Shown: positions 1 to 10,522, counted from the first letter of the stretch. The stretch is 64,000 nt of DNA from Doryteuthis pealeii (GCA_023376005.1 CM042160.1:89136980-89200979), one strand, 5' to 3'. Made by a program: numbers and translations. Notes: generated by a model not told the origin, from the sequence alone.

Positions 1-1120
1 AAATTAAAATTTTGGAAGATAGTTCTTCCAAAGAAATTAAAATTGAAAAAAGTAACATTAAGAGTACTCACGAAATTAAAACAAAAAATAGTAACTCTAA
101 CGTTATTAAGTTTTTAAAAAATTATCTTTCTGGCAGATTTGCTCAGATAATAAAAATTAAAATACCTAAGATAAAAGAAATTAAAGTTGAGGGTACTTCT
201 CTCAAAATTAAAAATAGTAATTTTAACATTACTAAACAAATTAAAATGAAAAAGTTGGCTCAAGAGCCAGTTGAAATTCTAAATTGGAAAAAAAGAAAAA
301 AAATGTATAAACCTTGCTTACCTATGACTCCTAAATTTGGTCTAGGACCGTTCTGGAAATTTTGAAGGTTAAACTAACTGAGGTTAAAATTAAATTCATC
401 TTTCTGACACTTGGTCAGTTAGATATCTAAGAAATTCGAAATACCTTATTAAAACTATCCTTCTGGCAAACTTAGTTGGATAGCTAAAAATTAGAAATTA
501 AAAAATGTGCTTAGTCATGAGCATGACTTTGAAATACGAAATTGAAAGTTATCTTACCTACACACAATGTTGGTTAAGATATCTAAAAATTTGAATTATC
601 TTGTTTGAAAGGCCTTATCAAAATTATCTTTCTGACATATTCGTTGGTTAAGATATCTAAGAAATTTGAAGTACCTTATTAAAACTATCCTTCTGGCTAA
701 CTTAATTGGATAGCTAAAAATTAGAAATTAAAAAATATGCTTAGTCATGAGCATAACTTTGAAATGCGAAATTAAAAATTCTTACCTACATATAATGTTG
801 GTTGAGATATCTAAAAAATTAAAAACTAAAATTATCTTTCCGAAAGATTGGTCAGATATTAAAATTTAAAACACCTCGTTAAACTTGTCTTCTGACAGAC
901 GTAGTCGGTCGATAATAAGACCTAAAAATTAAAAAATTATCCCAAGTCATTGAAATTAAAAAATTATCTTACCAACATACAAACTTGTTTGAGATAACCA
1001 AAAATGAAAATTTTGCTTCTGGTCGTTCGACCATTTTGAGAATCTTTAAAATCTAAATTTAATGTGTCTTCCAACACGCAAGTTGTTAGATATCTCTTAA
1101 AATAAAATAAGTCAGCGTGC
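1..1120. repeat. Degenerate AT-rich tandem repeat
   Basis: Sub-units of roughly 55-60 bp recur, each with a TATCTTTCTGRCA-like half followed by GGTTAAGATATCTAAAAATT-like sequence. A larger direct repeat of 230 bp is clear (GATATCTAAGAAATT at 422 and at 652, with matching sequence for about 200 bp). The 117-codon open frame at 12-365 is lysine, isoleucine and asparagine rich and follows the repeat composition. I see no gene here. Confidence 0.55.
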
Positions 1121-1429
1121 ATAACTCTCCCGTTAGACTTCCCCTAAAATAAAACATATATATATAAATGAAAATTCTCGAATTCTCTTCCAACTATGGG
1201 TGGCTAGGATAGCTAAAACGAAAAATGCTAATTTTGATTGAATTTGAACTCTTGAATACCTTTACCTGAGAAAAAAAAAATTCTTCCTGAATACAAAAAT
1301 ATATTCTGAAAATGAACAATGAATGTGTCTTTATGCAATTTTGAAATTGCATCCTGTTTTGGGAGTATGTCAAAATTTATGTTGTTAAAATTAAAAAAAA
1401 ATTAAAAATATGAAGAATCTTCAGAAAAG

Positions 1430-1560
1430 CCATGACGTCACGGTTGCTGCTTCGTCCCAGAATTTGACCCAAGCGAGCAACCCCTACTATACTCGTTCCT
1501 TCAACACGTACGCCTTTGGGAGAAGGAAAGGACCAAGCTACAGAGAAATGTGACGTCACG
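1430..1560. promoter_or_regulatory. GC-richer patch with two CRE palindromes
   Basis: The perfect CRE palindrome TGACGTCA occurs at 1433-1440 and 1551-1558, both times followed by CGG. The patch is much less AT-rich than its flanks. CREB/ATF sites in such a patch are typical of promoters, but no adjoining exon can be named, so a promoter role is inference. Confidence 0.3.
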
Positions 1561-1850
1561 GAATAGGGGCGAAAGGAGAATTCGCCTTTGAAATCAGTGT
1601 TGGCGCCCCCCCGCCGGGAACCCCGTAGCGTTCGCTACCACACTGGGTGAAAAGCCCAAGGTTCGACAGCAGACAGAATCCCTGTCGGCCATGCTACCTC
1701 CTCCGAATAAAATCAACACCGCCCTGAGGAATCTTAGAGGTATAAATCCCCCTAAGTTGAAAAGGTACCCGAGCCAACATCTCAAACACCAAGAACAAAT
1801 TCCCCTCTTCCCCNGGTGCCAGACAAGGTCAATGAAAAATCTGGTTAAAT
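1561..1850. other. Unassigned stretch holding a one-base assembly gap
   Basis: A single N lies at 1814 inside a CCCC/GG run, which suggests a scaffold or gap-fill join. An open frame on the minus strand (1908 to 1594) crosses the N and matches no family I know. Its last 33 codons begin with an ATG at about 1691. I do not call it a gene. Confidence 0.3.
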
Positions 1851-1852
1851 AG

Positions 1853-2033
1853 TCAATTTCTAATTGATACAATGGTCTATACCATTCTCTAAATAGACAC
1901 TTTAACATTTATTATTTAACAAGGAATACTTACTTCAGTCTTATCACACAGCAACTAAACGAAATTTCCTCAACATTTGTACAACAGCCATCTTGAATCT
2001 AGTTCAGCCAATCGCATCCCAGCACAGATTCGT
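1853..2033 (-). repeat. Inverted copy of a promoter plus first-exon-like segment
   Basis: Reverse complement of the segment at 9903-10085, about 180 bp. Both copies carry an ATTGG (CCAAT box) followed by AAGATGGCTG, a 19-codon reading frame and a GAA|GTAAGT splice donor. In this copy the frame at 1991 to 1934 is broken near its end (GTTGCTGTGTGA in place of GTTTCTTGTGAT), so this is the decayed member. Confidence 0.55.
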
Positions 2034-2039
2034 GGACCA

Positions 2040-2688
2040 CCACCAAAAGGAAGTAACAGAAAGGTTTCTTTTGGCTTTATTTTCCTCATTGAAACTGAAA
2101 TAACAAATGTATATATATTACTTATATCAATCTAAGAAGTGGCTTCCCGGCATCGCCTGGGTAGAGGGTGGATTTTTTAAAAGTTAGTCTCGCAGATCCA
2201 TTATTACTGAATTGTGAGTTGGATACCCCGCTGGATACCCCATTAAAATCCCTACGTAAAAAAAAGACCTTGCGTTGATCCATTGTCCACTCTGAAAATA
2301 GAAAGTTATGTCTACAATACTAAATGGAAAAAAATTCCATGTTGTTATTAATTAAATTTCATTTTTTAGATATCTTCATGAATATAATCAAATCTTCATT
2401 ATTTTTTCTCAAAAACTGAGCCCTGGTGATATTCAATGTGTATATCTATTTACTTTGTTGTTAATTGTTTATTTTTGAAGTTTTCTACGGACACACAGAT
2501 TCACGCAACTGCCCTTATATATGTTATAAGTTGACCATAATAAAGATGTTATGGTGAAAGTGCAGAGAATTTTTTACTCTCACTCATATATTAGATGCCT
2601 GATTCTTCAGTAAAACCTTAAGAAAAGAGAGAGAAAGAGAGATTGGGAGGAGAGATAGACAGAAAATGTTTGGTTCGTTTGATTTGTT
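2040..2688. other. No feature recognised
   Basis: AT-rich sequence with short poly-T and a GA-rich patch near 2615-2655. No coding, RNA or clear repeat signal on either strand. Confidence 0.4.
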
Positions 2689-2689
2689 T

Positions 2690-3270
2690 TTGTTTTAACG
2701 GCATATCAACCTCAGTGGGTCATTTAATGCGATAAATTTTTGAAATAAATCAATTCTTATGGATAATACAATTTTTTATAAATACATTTTTCTATTTAAC
2801 CTAAATGGGACCCTAACAGGTACTACCACTCCGGGTCAGAGTGGACCAGGGAGCAATGGTGATGAAGGGGTGCTCCACATTCTCCAAACCTCCAAAACTG
2901 GAACCTCACCATCAGAATAGAGTTTAACGTCATTCCCAGGACATGTAGACCCGCAGCCACGCCTTCTAACACCCATATGATGAAAAGGGGTTGAGGCTTG
3001 CCATAAGGGCAATATGGGTTGGGAAAATCATATAGGTGCTAGGCTTGACGTGGCCAACCGATTGATCAGAGGGGGCCTCTCCGACCGCCCCGTCTAGCCC
3101 AAGAAGGGCCAAAGTGGAGTATTGCATGTCATGAACTGCTCATCACCTGGGCTTATCCTAAGCATCACGGGTCGCCACCCACACCCACAGGTGGCCCCAT
3201 TGGGGGATGTCTTACCCCACTGCAGAGGTGCAGTCGTGCATTCTACGCCCCAGCCGACAGGGCGGAAGTC
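2690..3270 (+). repeat. Dispersed repeat family A, near full length
   Basis: Begins ACGGCATATCAACCTCAGTG, continues through GGGACCCTAACAGGTACTAC and ends near CCGACAGGGCGG. At about 570 bp it is the longest copy of a family also seen (whole or in part) at 7200, 19783, 25385, 43745, 50295, 50535, 51780, 53590 and 57110. It has no open frame and is probably the 3' part of a LINE or a large SINE; class not determined. Confidence 0.65.
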
Positions 3271-3491
3271 CATTAGAGGCGTTAAGGTAGTTTGATGTCC
3301 ACTTTGTTTTTTTTTGTTTTTGTTTTTTTCTTCTTGCCGAAACTACTAAGAGATATTTACAAAAGCCTAGACTCCGAATACCTTATAAGATGATTTTTGA
3401 AAGCCTTAAAAAGCATGTTTATTAATTCATTGCGAACATGACCAAGCGGCGATTCCTATCACATTTCAGTTAAGACAACCCATCTATGGTT
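3271..3491. other. No feature recognised
   Basis: T-rich tract followed by unique AT-rich sequence up to the LTR-like element. Confidence 0.35.
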
Positions 3492-4245
3492 TAATATATC
3501 CGGGTTAAGGGATATTTATGAGGTTGGTATTTGGTATATTATCGCAGTAGTAGCTGGTATGTCGAATAGCAGTATGTCTTTTCCGAGCAGTCGTGGTGTA
3601 GTCTGGCGAGTAAGTTTAGGCTGGTAGGTCTTAGGCTCTTATACTACAGTGTTGAATATTTATATATTGTTACATAGTTAGTAGTCCTAATACTTTTATA
3701 AGGTATTGTAGAAATCATAATGGCGATTAGTACAGCTGATGGCCTTGAGAGTAAGTGACACGCTTGACCTCCCTCTCACCCTCCTTGCGGGATGGATCGT
3801 GAGAACAGAAGCCCATGGACGACCTGTCTTCGTTTAAGGATATAAGTAAGTTTAAGTCAGTTAGAGTTTAGAAGCCGAGCTAGCAAGATGTTAAGGATCT
3901 GCGCAGATGTCTGGTTTGGGATTTATAAATAAAGTAACATCTATGTAAATCGAGTCTTGTGTTTATTACTAAAACTAACAATGACACAGGCTTCTGATAA
4001 CGAGACTCCTAGCATGGAAAACCAGACCAAAGTCCCCAGACGCTAGACAGACCTCTAGAAAGAACCGGACCAAGATGTTAGAAGATAGAACCAAAGCGCC
4101 AGAAGAATAGATGACCAGAGTAGAGTAAGAAGGGTATACAACGTTATTGATTTGGGTTATGAAAACCCCAGTATATAACAATATGACATTGTCCAATCAG
4201 ATTATACTGAGGGGCACCAAGTTAATTTACATATTCATTACATCC
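3492..4245 (-). mobile_element. LTR1 solo LTR with a second LTR inserted
   Basis: Ends are related to the five LTR1 copies in this window (TGATGTAATGAATA...GGATATATCA read on this strand). Flanks are TGGTT and AGGTT, a one-mismatch 5-bp target duplication. LTR1 is split by another LTR at 3668-4180. Removing that insert restores the roughly 240-bp LTR1 seen intact at 6649-6881. Confidence 0.6.
3668..4180. mobile_element. LTR2 solo LTR inside LTR1
   Basis: 513 bp starting TGTTACATAGTTAG and ending GTATATAACA, so it has TG...CA termini and short inverted ends. It is flanked by ATAT at 3664-3667 and 4181-4184. TTTATAAATAAAG near 3925 could serve as TATA or polyadenylation signal. No internal retroelement domain remains. 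Confidence 0.6.
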
Positions 4246-4362
4246 AGGTTGAATAGATAAAAATAAATTTAAAGATATTTTTTTGAATAGCCAAAAAAAA
4301 AAAAAAAAAATCACCAAGGAGGTTGACAAGGCTGTAAAATCCAACCACAAATCAAACCATCT

Positions 4363-5020
4363 ATATGTTGAACAGATAAAAAATATATTAAAAATGAGTA
4401 TAAATAAAACCCTGAATACCCCAACAATAATGAATAAAACAAAAACATCTTTGGCATAAATAACGGGTATCTAAACATTAGCAACATAAATGAGAGTAAC
4501 CTCCCTTGTTTGTTCACTTTGAGGAAGCTTTATGTTTTGGTTGCCATTTTCATTCACCATAAATCTACACTGAAATACAAATTTGTTCAAATCAAACAAC
4601 CTGCATGTTTTAAAACGAAATATCAAAAAATGGGTTCTTAATTGTGCTTGCGCATTATTTGAAATCAATTGTTATTAAGAACAAATTTTATGATATTTTC
4701 ATGTTAAACATGCAGTTGAATTGATTTGAACAGATTTGTATTTTCAGTGTAGATTTACGGTGAAATGAAAATGGCTGACCAAAACATAAGGCTTCCCCAA
4801 AGTGAAACAAAGAAGGGGAGGTTATTCTCATTTATGTAACTAATGTTCAGATTACCAAATAACGCAAGGGTTAACATGCCATTAAAACCAACCAACCACC
4901 CCACCTATCATCTATGGGTTAAATAGATTTAAAAATGTGTTAAAGGTGAGTATAAATAAATCTTGAATACTCAACATAAGGGATAAAACGAAAAAACGTC
5001 TTTGGCATAAAATAACCCAA
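4363..5020. repeat. Direct repeat pair enclosing a foldback element
   Basis: The segment 4363-4465 (AAAAATGAGTATAAATAAA ... ACATCTTTGGCATAAA) recurs at 4913-5020. The foldback at 4474-4847 sits between them, as if inserted in or beside a duplicated dispersed repeat. Confidence 0.45.
4474..4847. repeat. Foldback (palindromic) element, about 370 bp
   Basis: Left arm from AACATTAGCAACATAAATGA and right arm ending TCATTTATGTAACTAATGTT are inverted copies of about 160 bp, joined by a short centre near 4640-4680. Arms share CTCCC, CCATTTTCATT and AAATCTACACTGAAA blocks. Relatives of one arm occur at 14410-14640. No coding content. Confidence 0.65.
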
Positions 5021-5240
5021 GAGTTTGACATGCCATAAATCCAACTAACCAACTGTTTTTATACTTACTGTTCAGGATCAATTTTTCAGGTTCACTCCAA
5101 TATCTCGGATCGGAATGTAAACCCCAATTGGGAATCACAATTGCTGTTTCTTGGGAATTCTTATTCCTTTTATGATGCAATCTTCTTTGCATTCTCTTGT
5201 CAGTCTAAAAAAAAGAGAAAGACAATAACATAATAATACT
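5021..5240. other. No feature recognised
   Basis: AT-rich sequence between the direct repeat and the 29-bp satellite. Confidence 0.35.
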
Positions 5241-5244
5241 TTCT

Positions 5245-6275
5245 ATAAAATAAGAAAATGCATTTTCATAGTAAATAATCATTGTCCAATGCATTTTCAT
5301 AGTAAATAATCATTGTCCAATGCATTTTCCAATAGTAAAAGAATCATTGTCCAATGCTTTCATTAGTAAAAAATCATTGTCCAATGCATTTTCATAGTAA
5401 ATCATTGTCCAATGCATTTTCATAGTAAATCATTGTCCAATCGCATTTTCATATGATTTTCAAGTAAAAATATCTTTTCCAATGCATTTTCATAGTAAAA
5501 ATACATTTCCAATGCATTTTCATAGTAAAAATCATTTCCAATGCATTTTCATAGTAAAAAATCATTTCCAATAATTTCATAGTAAAAAATCTTTCCAATG
5601 CATTTTCATAGTAAAAACATTTTCCAATGCATTTTCATAGTAAAAATCTTTTCCATGCATTTTCAAGAAAAAATCATTTCCAATGCATTTCATAGTAAAA
5701 AATCTTTTCCAATGCATTTTCATAGTAAACAAATCTTTTCAATGCATTTTCATAGAATACCATTTCCAATGCATTTTCATAGTAAAAATCATTTCAATGC
5801 ATTTTCATAGTAAACAATCATTTCCAATGCATTTTCATAGTAAAAATCATTTCCAATGCAATTTATAGTAAAAATCATTTCCAATGCATTTTCATAGTAA
5901 AAAATTTTTCCAATTGCATTTTTATAGTGAAAATCATTTCAATGCAATTTATAGTAAAAATCATTTCCAATGCATTTTCATAGTAAAAAATCTTTCCATG
6001 CATTTTATAGTGAAAATCATTTCCAATGCATTTTCATAGTAAAAATCATTTCCAATGCATTTTCATAGTAAAAATTCTTTTCCAATGCATTTTTAATAGT
6101 AAAAATCATTTCCAATGCATTTTCATAGTAAAAATCATTTCCAATGCATTTTCATAGTAAAAATCTTTTCCAATGCATTTTTATAGTAAAATCATTTCCA
6201 ATGCAATTTATAGTAAAAATCCTTGTCCATGCATTTTCAAAGTACAAATCATTTCCAATTCATTTTATGGTAAAA
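5245..6275. repeat. Satellite of 29-bp units
   Basis: About 35 imperfect copies of a unit reading TTTCCAATGCATTTTCATAG plus TAAAAATCA. Unit length drifts by single-base indels, so the open frames here (rich in Met-His-Phe-Ser) are not genes. The first units carry TTGTCC in place of TTTCC, which marks an older or separate block at 5285-5450. Confidence 0.85.
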
Positions 6276-6640
6276 AAAAAAAAAAATCATTGATTATAAT
6301 TCGGACACATCATTTTGTTTTTTGTTACTCGGTTTACTAATTTTCATTTGTAAATCATTCTGAAATAATTGACATAAACAAATTTGAAATCATTTGTAAC
6401 AAGGATACAAATCATAAATCAATTTGTAACAAGGCTACAATTCATATCCAACATTATTTTTTGCATGACTTTAAATGATCTCACGCTCGTTAGGTCAAAT
6501 GTGAGGTCAATTTGATAGGATTACACTATAGTAATTGGATACATCCTTAATGTCTCATCCAAGCACATGTCAAGATAAGTCCAGTTTCTGTACGTTGTCA
6601 TAATTTGGAGATTCCTAAAAAAAGAAAGAAAAAAGATAGA
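6276..6640. other. No feature recognised
   Basis: AT-rich. A short direct repeat (ATTTGTAACAAGGNTACAA) occurs near 6385 and 6420. Confidence 0.35.
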
Positions 6641-6648
6641 TATCAAAC

Positions 6649-6881
6649 TGATATATCCGGGTTAAGGATATATCTGGAAGTGGTATTTGGTATATATCGC
6701 AGTAGTAATTGGTACCGTCGAATAGCAATCCATCTGCCAAGCAGTCGGTTGTCATCTAGCGAGTAAGTTTAGCTTGTAGGCAATTAGGTATAGGACCAAC
6801 ACAGTGTCGACTATTTATACCATGACACTGTCAATCAGATTATAGTGAGGGGTACAAGGTATTTACATATTCATTATATCA
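6649..6881 (-). mobile_element. LTR1 solo LTR, intact
   Basis: 233 bp with TGATATATCC at one end and ATTATATCA at the other, flanked by perfect 5-bp duplications CAAAC at 6644-6648 and 6882-6886. TG...CA termini and a 5-bp target duplication are those of an LTR retrotransposon reduced to one LTR. Confidence 0.75.
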
Positions 6882-6926
6882 CAAACCAAGATATAAATTG
6901 TATTTCAATTTGCATCAGAAGTGGGG

Positions 6927-7161
6927 ACCATATGACCTTTAGGCACCTCTTTTGCGATCTTGTTTCATAAGATATTTTTTTTTCATTTACACCGTCAAAA
7001 TCAGGTTGTTTTGTTAACAAGACGATTTTTAGAGTTTTCCTAAATTATAAAACTAACCCTAACCCTAACCCCTAACAAACCACCGGATTTTGATGGTGTA
7101 AATGAAAAACATGTCCTTATGAACAAGATTGCAAAAGGGGGTCCTGAAAATCATATGATCC
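6927..7161. mobile_element. Palindromic element family H with telomere-like core
   Basis: Inverted ends GGACCATATGACCTTTAGG / ATCATATGATCC, flanked by AGAAGTGG on both sides (8-bp target duplication). The arms contain TTTTGCGATCT and CATTTACACCGTCAAAATC; the centre is AACCCTAACCCCTAA. Length about 235 bp, no coding capacity, so a non-autonomous DNA element. Confidence 0.7.
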
Positions 7162-7189
7162 AGAAGTGGGTCATTTGTTCTGGGCAATA

Positions 7190-7560
7190 TCCGGTCACCT
7201 TACTAGCCCCTATATGATTGCCCCAACCCTATTGCCCTTATGGCAAGCCCAACCCTTTTTAGTCATATGGGTGCTAGAAGGTGGTGGCTGCGGGTCTACA
7301 TGTCCTTGGAATGATGTTAAACTCTAATCTGATGGTGAGGTTCCAGTTCTGGAGTTTGGGGAAATGTGGAGCACCCCTTCATCACCATTGCTCCTGGTTC
7401 CACTCTGACTCGGAGTGGTAGTACCTGTTAGGGTCCTATCTAATGGATTAAATAGAAAAGCCCGCAAACACTGCTCATCCACCTGGGTTTATCCTTAAAG
7501 CATCACTGGTCACCACCCACGGCCAGCAGGTGGCTCCATTGGGACCTCCTACAGGTACTA
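7190..7560 (-). repeat. Dispersed repeat family A, rearranged copy
   Basis: The reverse complement of the family A middle (GGTAGTACCTGTTAGGGTCC at 7420-7440) runs to about 7460, then a + oriented family A segment follows (CTGCTCATCCACCTGGG, then CACCACCCACGGCCAGCAGG). The switch shows that two pieces were joined. Confidence 0.6.
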
Positions 7561-7689
7561 ACCACTCACAGTGAGCGAGTAAGTTCAATATGTTCTTAGG
7601 ATCATATTGGGTGATTTGAATTAATTCTTTCATTTAGAAATTAACAATTAAATTCTAAAGTATTGATAAGGTTTTCAATTCATTTTAGG

Positions 7690-7925
7690 AAATTTTGTTG
7701 AAATCAGCATTGCTGAAATTTGCTGAATCAGCAAAGTCGCTGCAGTTTGCTGAAATCAGCAAAGTCGCTGAAATTTTGGCTGAAATCAGCAAAGTCGCTG
7801 AAATCAGCAAAGTTGCTGAAATTTTTGTTGAAATCAGTAAAGTTGCTGAAATTTTGCTGAAATCAACAAAGTTGCTGAAATCAATAAAGTCAATATAAAA
7901 TCTATGAAAATCAATATTAAATCTT
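7690..7925. repeat. Short tandem repeat, GCTGAAATCAGCAAAGT-type
   Basis: Units of about 15-30 bp built from GCTGAAATCAGCAAAGTYGC, each half-unit self-complementary (GCTGA...TCAGC). Open frames on both strands (7695-7898 and 7966-7685) reflect the repeat. Confidence 0.75.
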
Positions 7926-8034
7926 GCTTGCATTATGATATAGACAAAGACGTACACAAAACCCATTGAAATTCTGAATAATTAAAAATTCTGACCTGTC
8001 CCAAGTTTTTCTTTACTATTCGCTGTGTTGTCCC

Positions 8035-8458
8035 CTTCCGCGATCTCGACTCATCAAAGGACACTTTTTTATTACACTGTCAAAATCCGGTTGTTTGTTA
8101 GGGGTTAGGGTTTAAGGTTAGGGGTTAGTTTTATAATTGTTGTACCGGCCGTTCCTACAGTGGAGAATATACACCGGTTCTCACTATAGATAGTGAGACA
8201 CCGAGTGAAAAGCTTGTACTGTTACCGTTAACGGCAAGCTAGCCGTTCCTGTACCATTATTGTAAATACACTTGTCTTATTTTACCCTACCTCGACTTGA
8301 CTTCTTTTTTACTGTTGGATTAACATCACAACAATAATTTAAAAAAAAAAACTCTAAAAAATCATCTGTTAACAATTAACCGGATTTTGACAGTTTAAAT
8401 GGAAAAAATTGTTCCCACGAATCGAGATCGCAAAAGGGGTTCCTAAAGGTCATATGGT
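8035..8458. mobile_element. Family H palindromic element split by a solo LTR
   Basis: Left arm CGATCTCGACTCATCAAAGG, then AAAATCCGGTTGTTTGTTA and a TTAGGGTTTAAGGTTAGGGG core. The right arm resumes after 8338 and ends AAAGGTCATATGGTCC. The split is caused by the LTR at 8138-8333. Confidence 0.65.
8138..8333. mobile_element. LTR4 solo LTR, 196 bp
   Basis: Starts TGTTGTACCGGCC and ends CATCACAACA, flanked by ATAAT at 8133-8137 and 8334-8338. TG...CA ends, short inverted termini and a perfect 5-bp duplication support an LTR retrotransposon remnant inserted in the family H element. Confidence 0.75.
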
Positions 8459-8506
8459 CCGATTTTTTTTGATTTTTTTTTTACTTAAATAGGCCAGTTT
8501 TTAGGT

Positions 8507-8549
8507 AATACAGGGTGACCCAACCCCCCAAAAAACAGAACCCAAATAA
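8507..8549. repeat. Isolated family G terminus
   Basis: GGGTGACCCAACC...AAAACAGAACCC matches one end of the palindromic family seen whole at 22163-22307. No partner end lies nearby. Confidence 0.4.
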
Positions 8550-9143
8550 ATGTTATTTAATCTTTATAGAAGGAAAAAAATAGAGGAGAGACATAAATAT
8601 TTGTTTGTTCTGCTTATGATCAGTCTTTCGATCTCCAGTCTGTTTAAGATTAGTTTGGTTTCTTTGCACAATTATGGGGTTTCAAGTAAATGTTCTTTGT
8701 TAAGGGGGGCGGCAAAAAGAAGCGAGTTAAACGCCTTATTCGCAGGCTACAACACTGTCGTCATCTACCAGCAGCTGAAGTCACAACACTGTTACTGCCG
8801 TCACCCCACTTCTACTTATACTGCCATTTCCCCTTATCATCCGGGCACATCAGTCGAACCTTGCCCCCGTGCACAATTCTCGTGCATTCGGATGGACGCG
8901 TTTCCCCTTATCATCCGGGCAGATCAGTTGATCTTCGCGCCCGTACACAATTCTCGTGCATTCGGATGGACGTGTGTAGGCCCCAACATCCGGGCACCTG
9001 AATTGCACCTCGTGTCCATCCAGCGCCTAAATCTCATTTTTTTGCATTCCGGAGGGCACGGGTTCGACTCCGACACTCTCACTCTTTTTCCAAATGAGTA
9101 CGGTGGTACTCGTTCTCCATCACAATCTTATCAACTTCTATAA
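8550..9143 (+). other. Open region with 74-bp repeats, doubtful as a gene
   Basis: A 197-codon frame is open here but matches no family I know. Its middle is a GC-richer tandem repeat: CCCCTTATCATCCGGGCA starts units at about 8831 and 8905 (74 bp apart), with a third degenerate unit near 8982. Near 9058 the sequence GGGTTCGACTCC matches a pol III B box, which suggests a tRNA-related repeat rather than a coding exon. Confidence 0.3.
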
Positions 9144-9149
9144 AATTTC

Positions 9150-9830
9150 AAGAAACTTGTTAGACTTAAACTTCAGTCTTTGTACAATCATTGCTCAAAG
9201 TTTCAGTTATCTTGGTTGCTTTGCTTTAAAGACATTCTCTGTCTAAAATATGAGTCCAGTACAGCATCAATGTTTCTTTTTCTCCTAGCATTCACCCTCC
9301 GACCAGAATAAGTGTCTCTTAAACCTTTAAAATTAAGATTTTGCACAGTTCTCTCTGAATTTCTGGACCCAATCAAAAATCTTGATAATTAGGCTTGATA
9401 AGACTTCCTTAATGTTTTTTTTTTTTATAATTATTCATAAAATTTTAAATAATACAAAAAAAAAATTAAAGAATTATTTTAACTCTAAATACGGTCGTTT
9501 TATTTTAATTACTTTATTTATATATTTGAAATATAAAATTAATTGAACTTTACATCTTTCTTTTTTTTAAATTGTAAATTAAAATTTCTGACTATATTGT
9601 TATATATGATGTCATTCCTTCTACACAGGCGACCCCCACCCCAAAAAAACAAAACAAAATAAAAACAAACATTTTCCTGACCTCGCAACCAGGCCTGATT
9701 AACACAAGGCCTTTTTATGCATGGACTTTTATGGGGCATCCAGCGTGGATCCAGCTCACTATTCAGTAGTAATGGACCTGGGAGACTAATTTGCTAACTA
9801 TTAGACCACGTCATTTCCACTCTACCCAGG
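9150..9830. other. No feature recognised
   Basis: AT-rich with poly-A and poly-T runs. A minus-strand open frame at 9739-9539 has no recognisable domain. Confidence 0.35.
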
Positions 9831-9834
9831 CTAC

Positions 9835-9902
9835 GTCGGTTTGGTTTGGTTTGGTTTACGGCATATCAACCTCAGTGGGTCACTTAATGCCAATTAAATT
9901 TT
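9835..9902 (+). repeat. Family A 5' fragment
   Basis: TTGG-type repeats run into ACGGCATATCAACCTCAGTG and GGGTCACTTAATGCC, the start of family A, truncated at the junction with the exon-like duplicate. Confidence 0.55.
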
Positions 9903-10085
9903 GAATCTGTGCTGGGATGCGATTGGCCAAACTAGAATTCAAGATGGCTGTTGTACAAATGTTGAGGAAATTTCGCTTAGTTTCTTGTGATAAGACTGAA
10001 GTAAGTATTCCTTATTAAATAATAAATGTTAATGTGTCTATTTATAGAATGGTATAGACCATTGTATCCATTGGAAATGGACTAA
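9903..10085 (+). repeat. Promoter plus first-exon-like segment, better copy
   Basis: Inverted partner of 1853-2033. It contains GCGATTGGCC (CCAAT box on the minus strand), AAGATGGCTG, the short open frame described separately, and about 80 bp of intron-like sequence after GTAAGT. Confidence 0.55.
9944..10000 (+). CDS. Possible first coding exon of an unidentified gene
   Basis: ATG at 9944 opens 19 codons reading MAVVQMLRKFRLVSCDKTE and ends in phase 0 at a consensus donor GAA|GTAAGT. A CCAAT-type box lies about 20 bp upstream and AAGATGG matches the YY1-like start motif common at housekeeping promoters. I do not recognise the protein, and no downstream exon can be assigned. The existence of a second, inverted, frame-broken copy argues that this could equally be part of a mobile or duplicated segment. 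Function unknown. Confidence 0.25.
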
Positions 10086-10274
10086 TTCAAAGACTTCCGT
10101 CTTAGATAGACCAGATATGATGGGGTTAAAAACAAACACTAGGAACCTTTTAAACCTAAAACATTAACCCTTTTGCCACCCCCACAATAGACTTTATTTC
10201 TTATGCTTTAAATTTTTTTTTTTTTTTTACTTTGTCATTTCAGAAAAAGATTGAATTTGCCAAAACATTTATAC

Positions 10275-10522
10275 TTAAACCGAAAAATGGGATCTGGATC
10301 AAAATTGAACACCGTTAAATATCCACACAAAGAAAAATGGGATCTTGATCAAAATTGAACACCGTTAAATATCCACACAAAGAAAAAGGGGATCTGGATC
10401 AAAATTGATCACTGTTAAATATCCACACAAAGAAATAAAAGGGATCTGGATCAAAATATCCTCACAAAGAAAAAGGAGATCTGGATCAAAATTGAACACC
10501 ATTAATATCCACACAGAAAACT
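10275..10522. repeat. Tandem repeat, about 50 bp, five copies
   Basis: Units contain GGGATCTGGATCAAAATTGA and CACCGTTAAATATCCACACA. The fourth unit has lost its middle. The minus-strand open frame at 10559-10365 follows the repeat and is not a gene. Confidence 0.8.

Noticed and set aside
1594..1908. 104-codon open frame on the minus strand across the N
   Set aside because: It depends on an unknown base, matches no family and lacks splice or start context strong enough to call.
5598..5868. Met-His-Phe-Ser-Lys repeated open frames
   Set aside because: Products of the 29-bp satellite; frames change with each indel.
5245..6275. CRISPR-like array
   Set aside because: Repeats are 29 bp with no unique spacers, and the sequence is plainly eukaryotic. 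It is a satellite.
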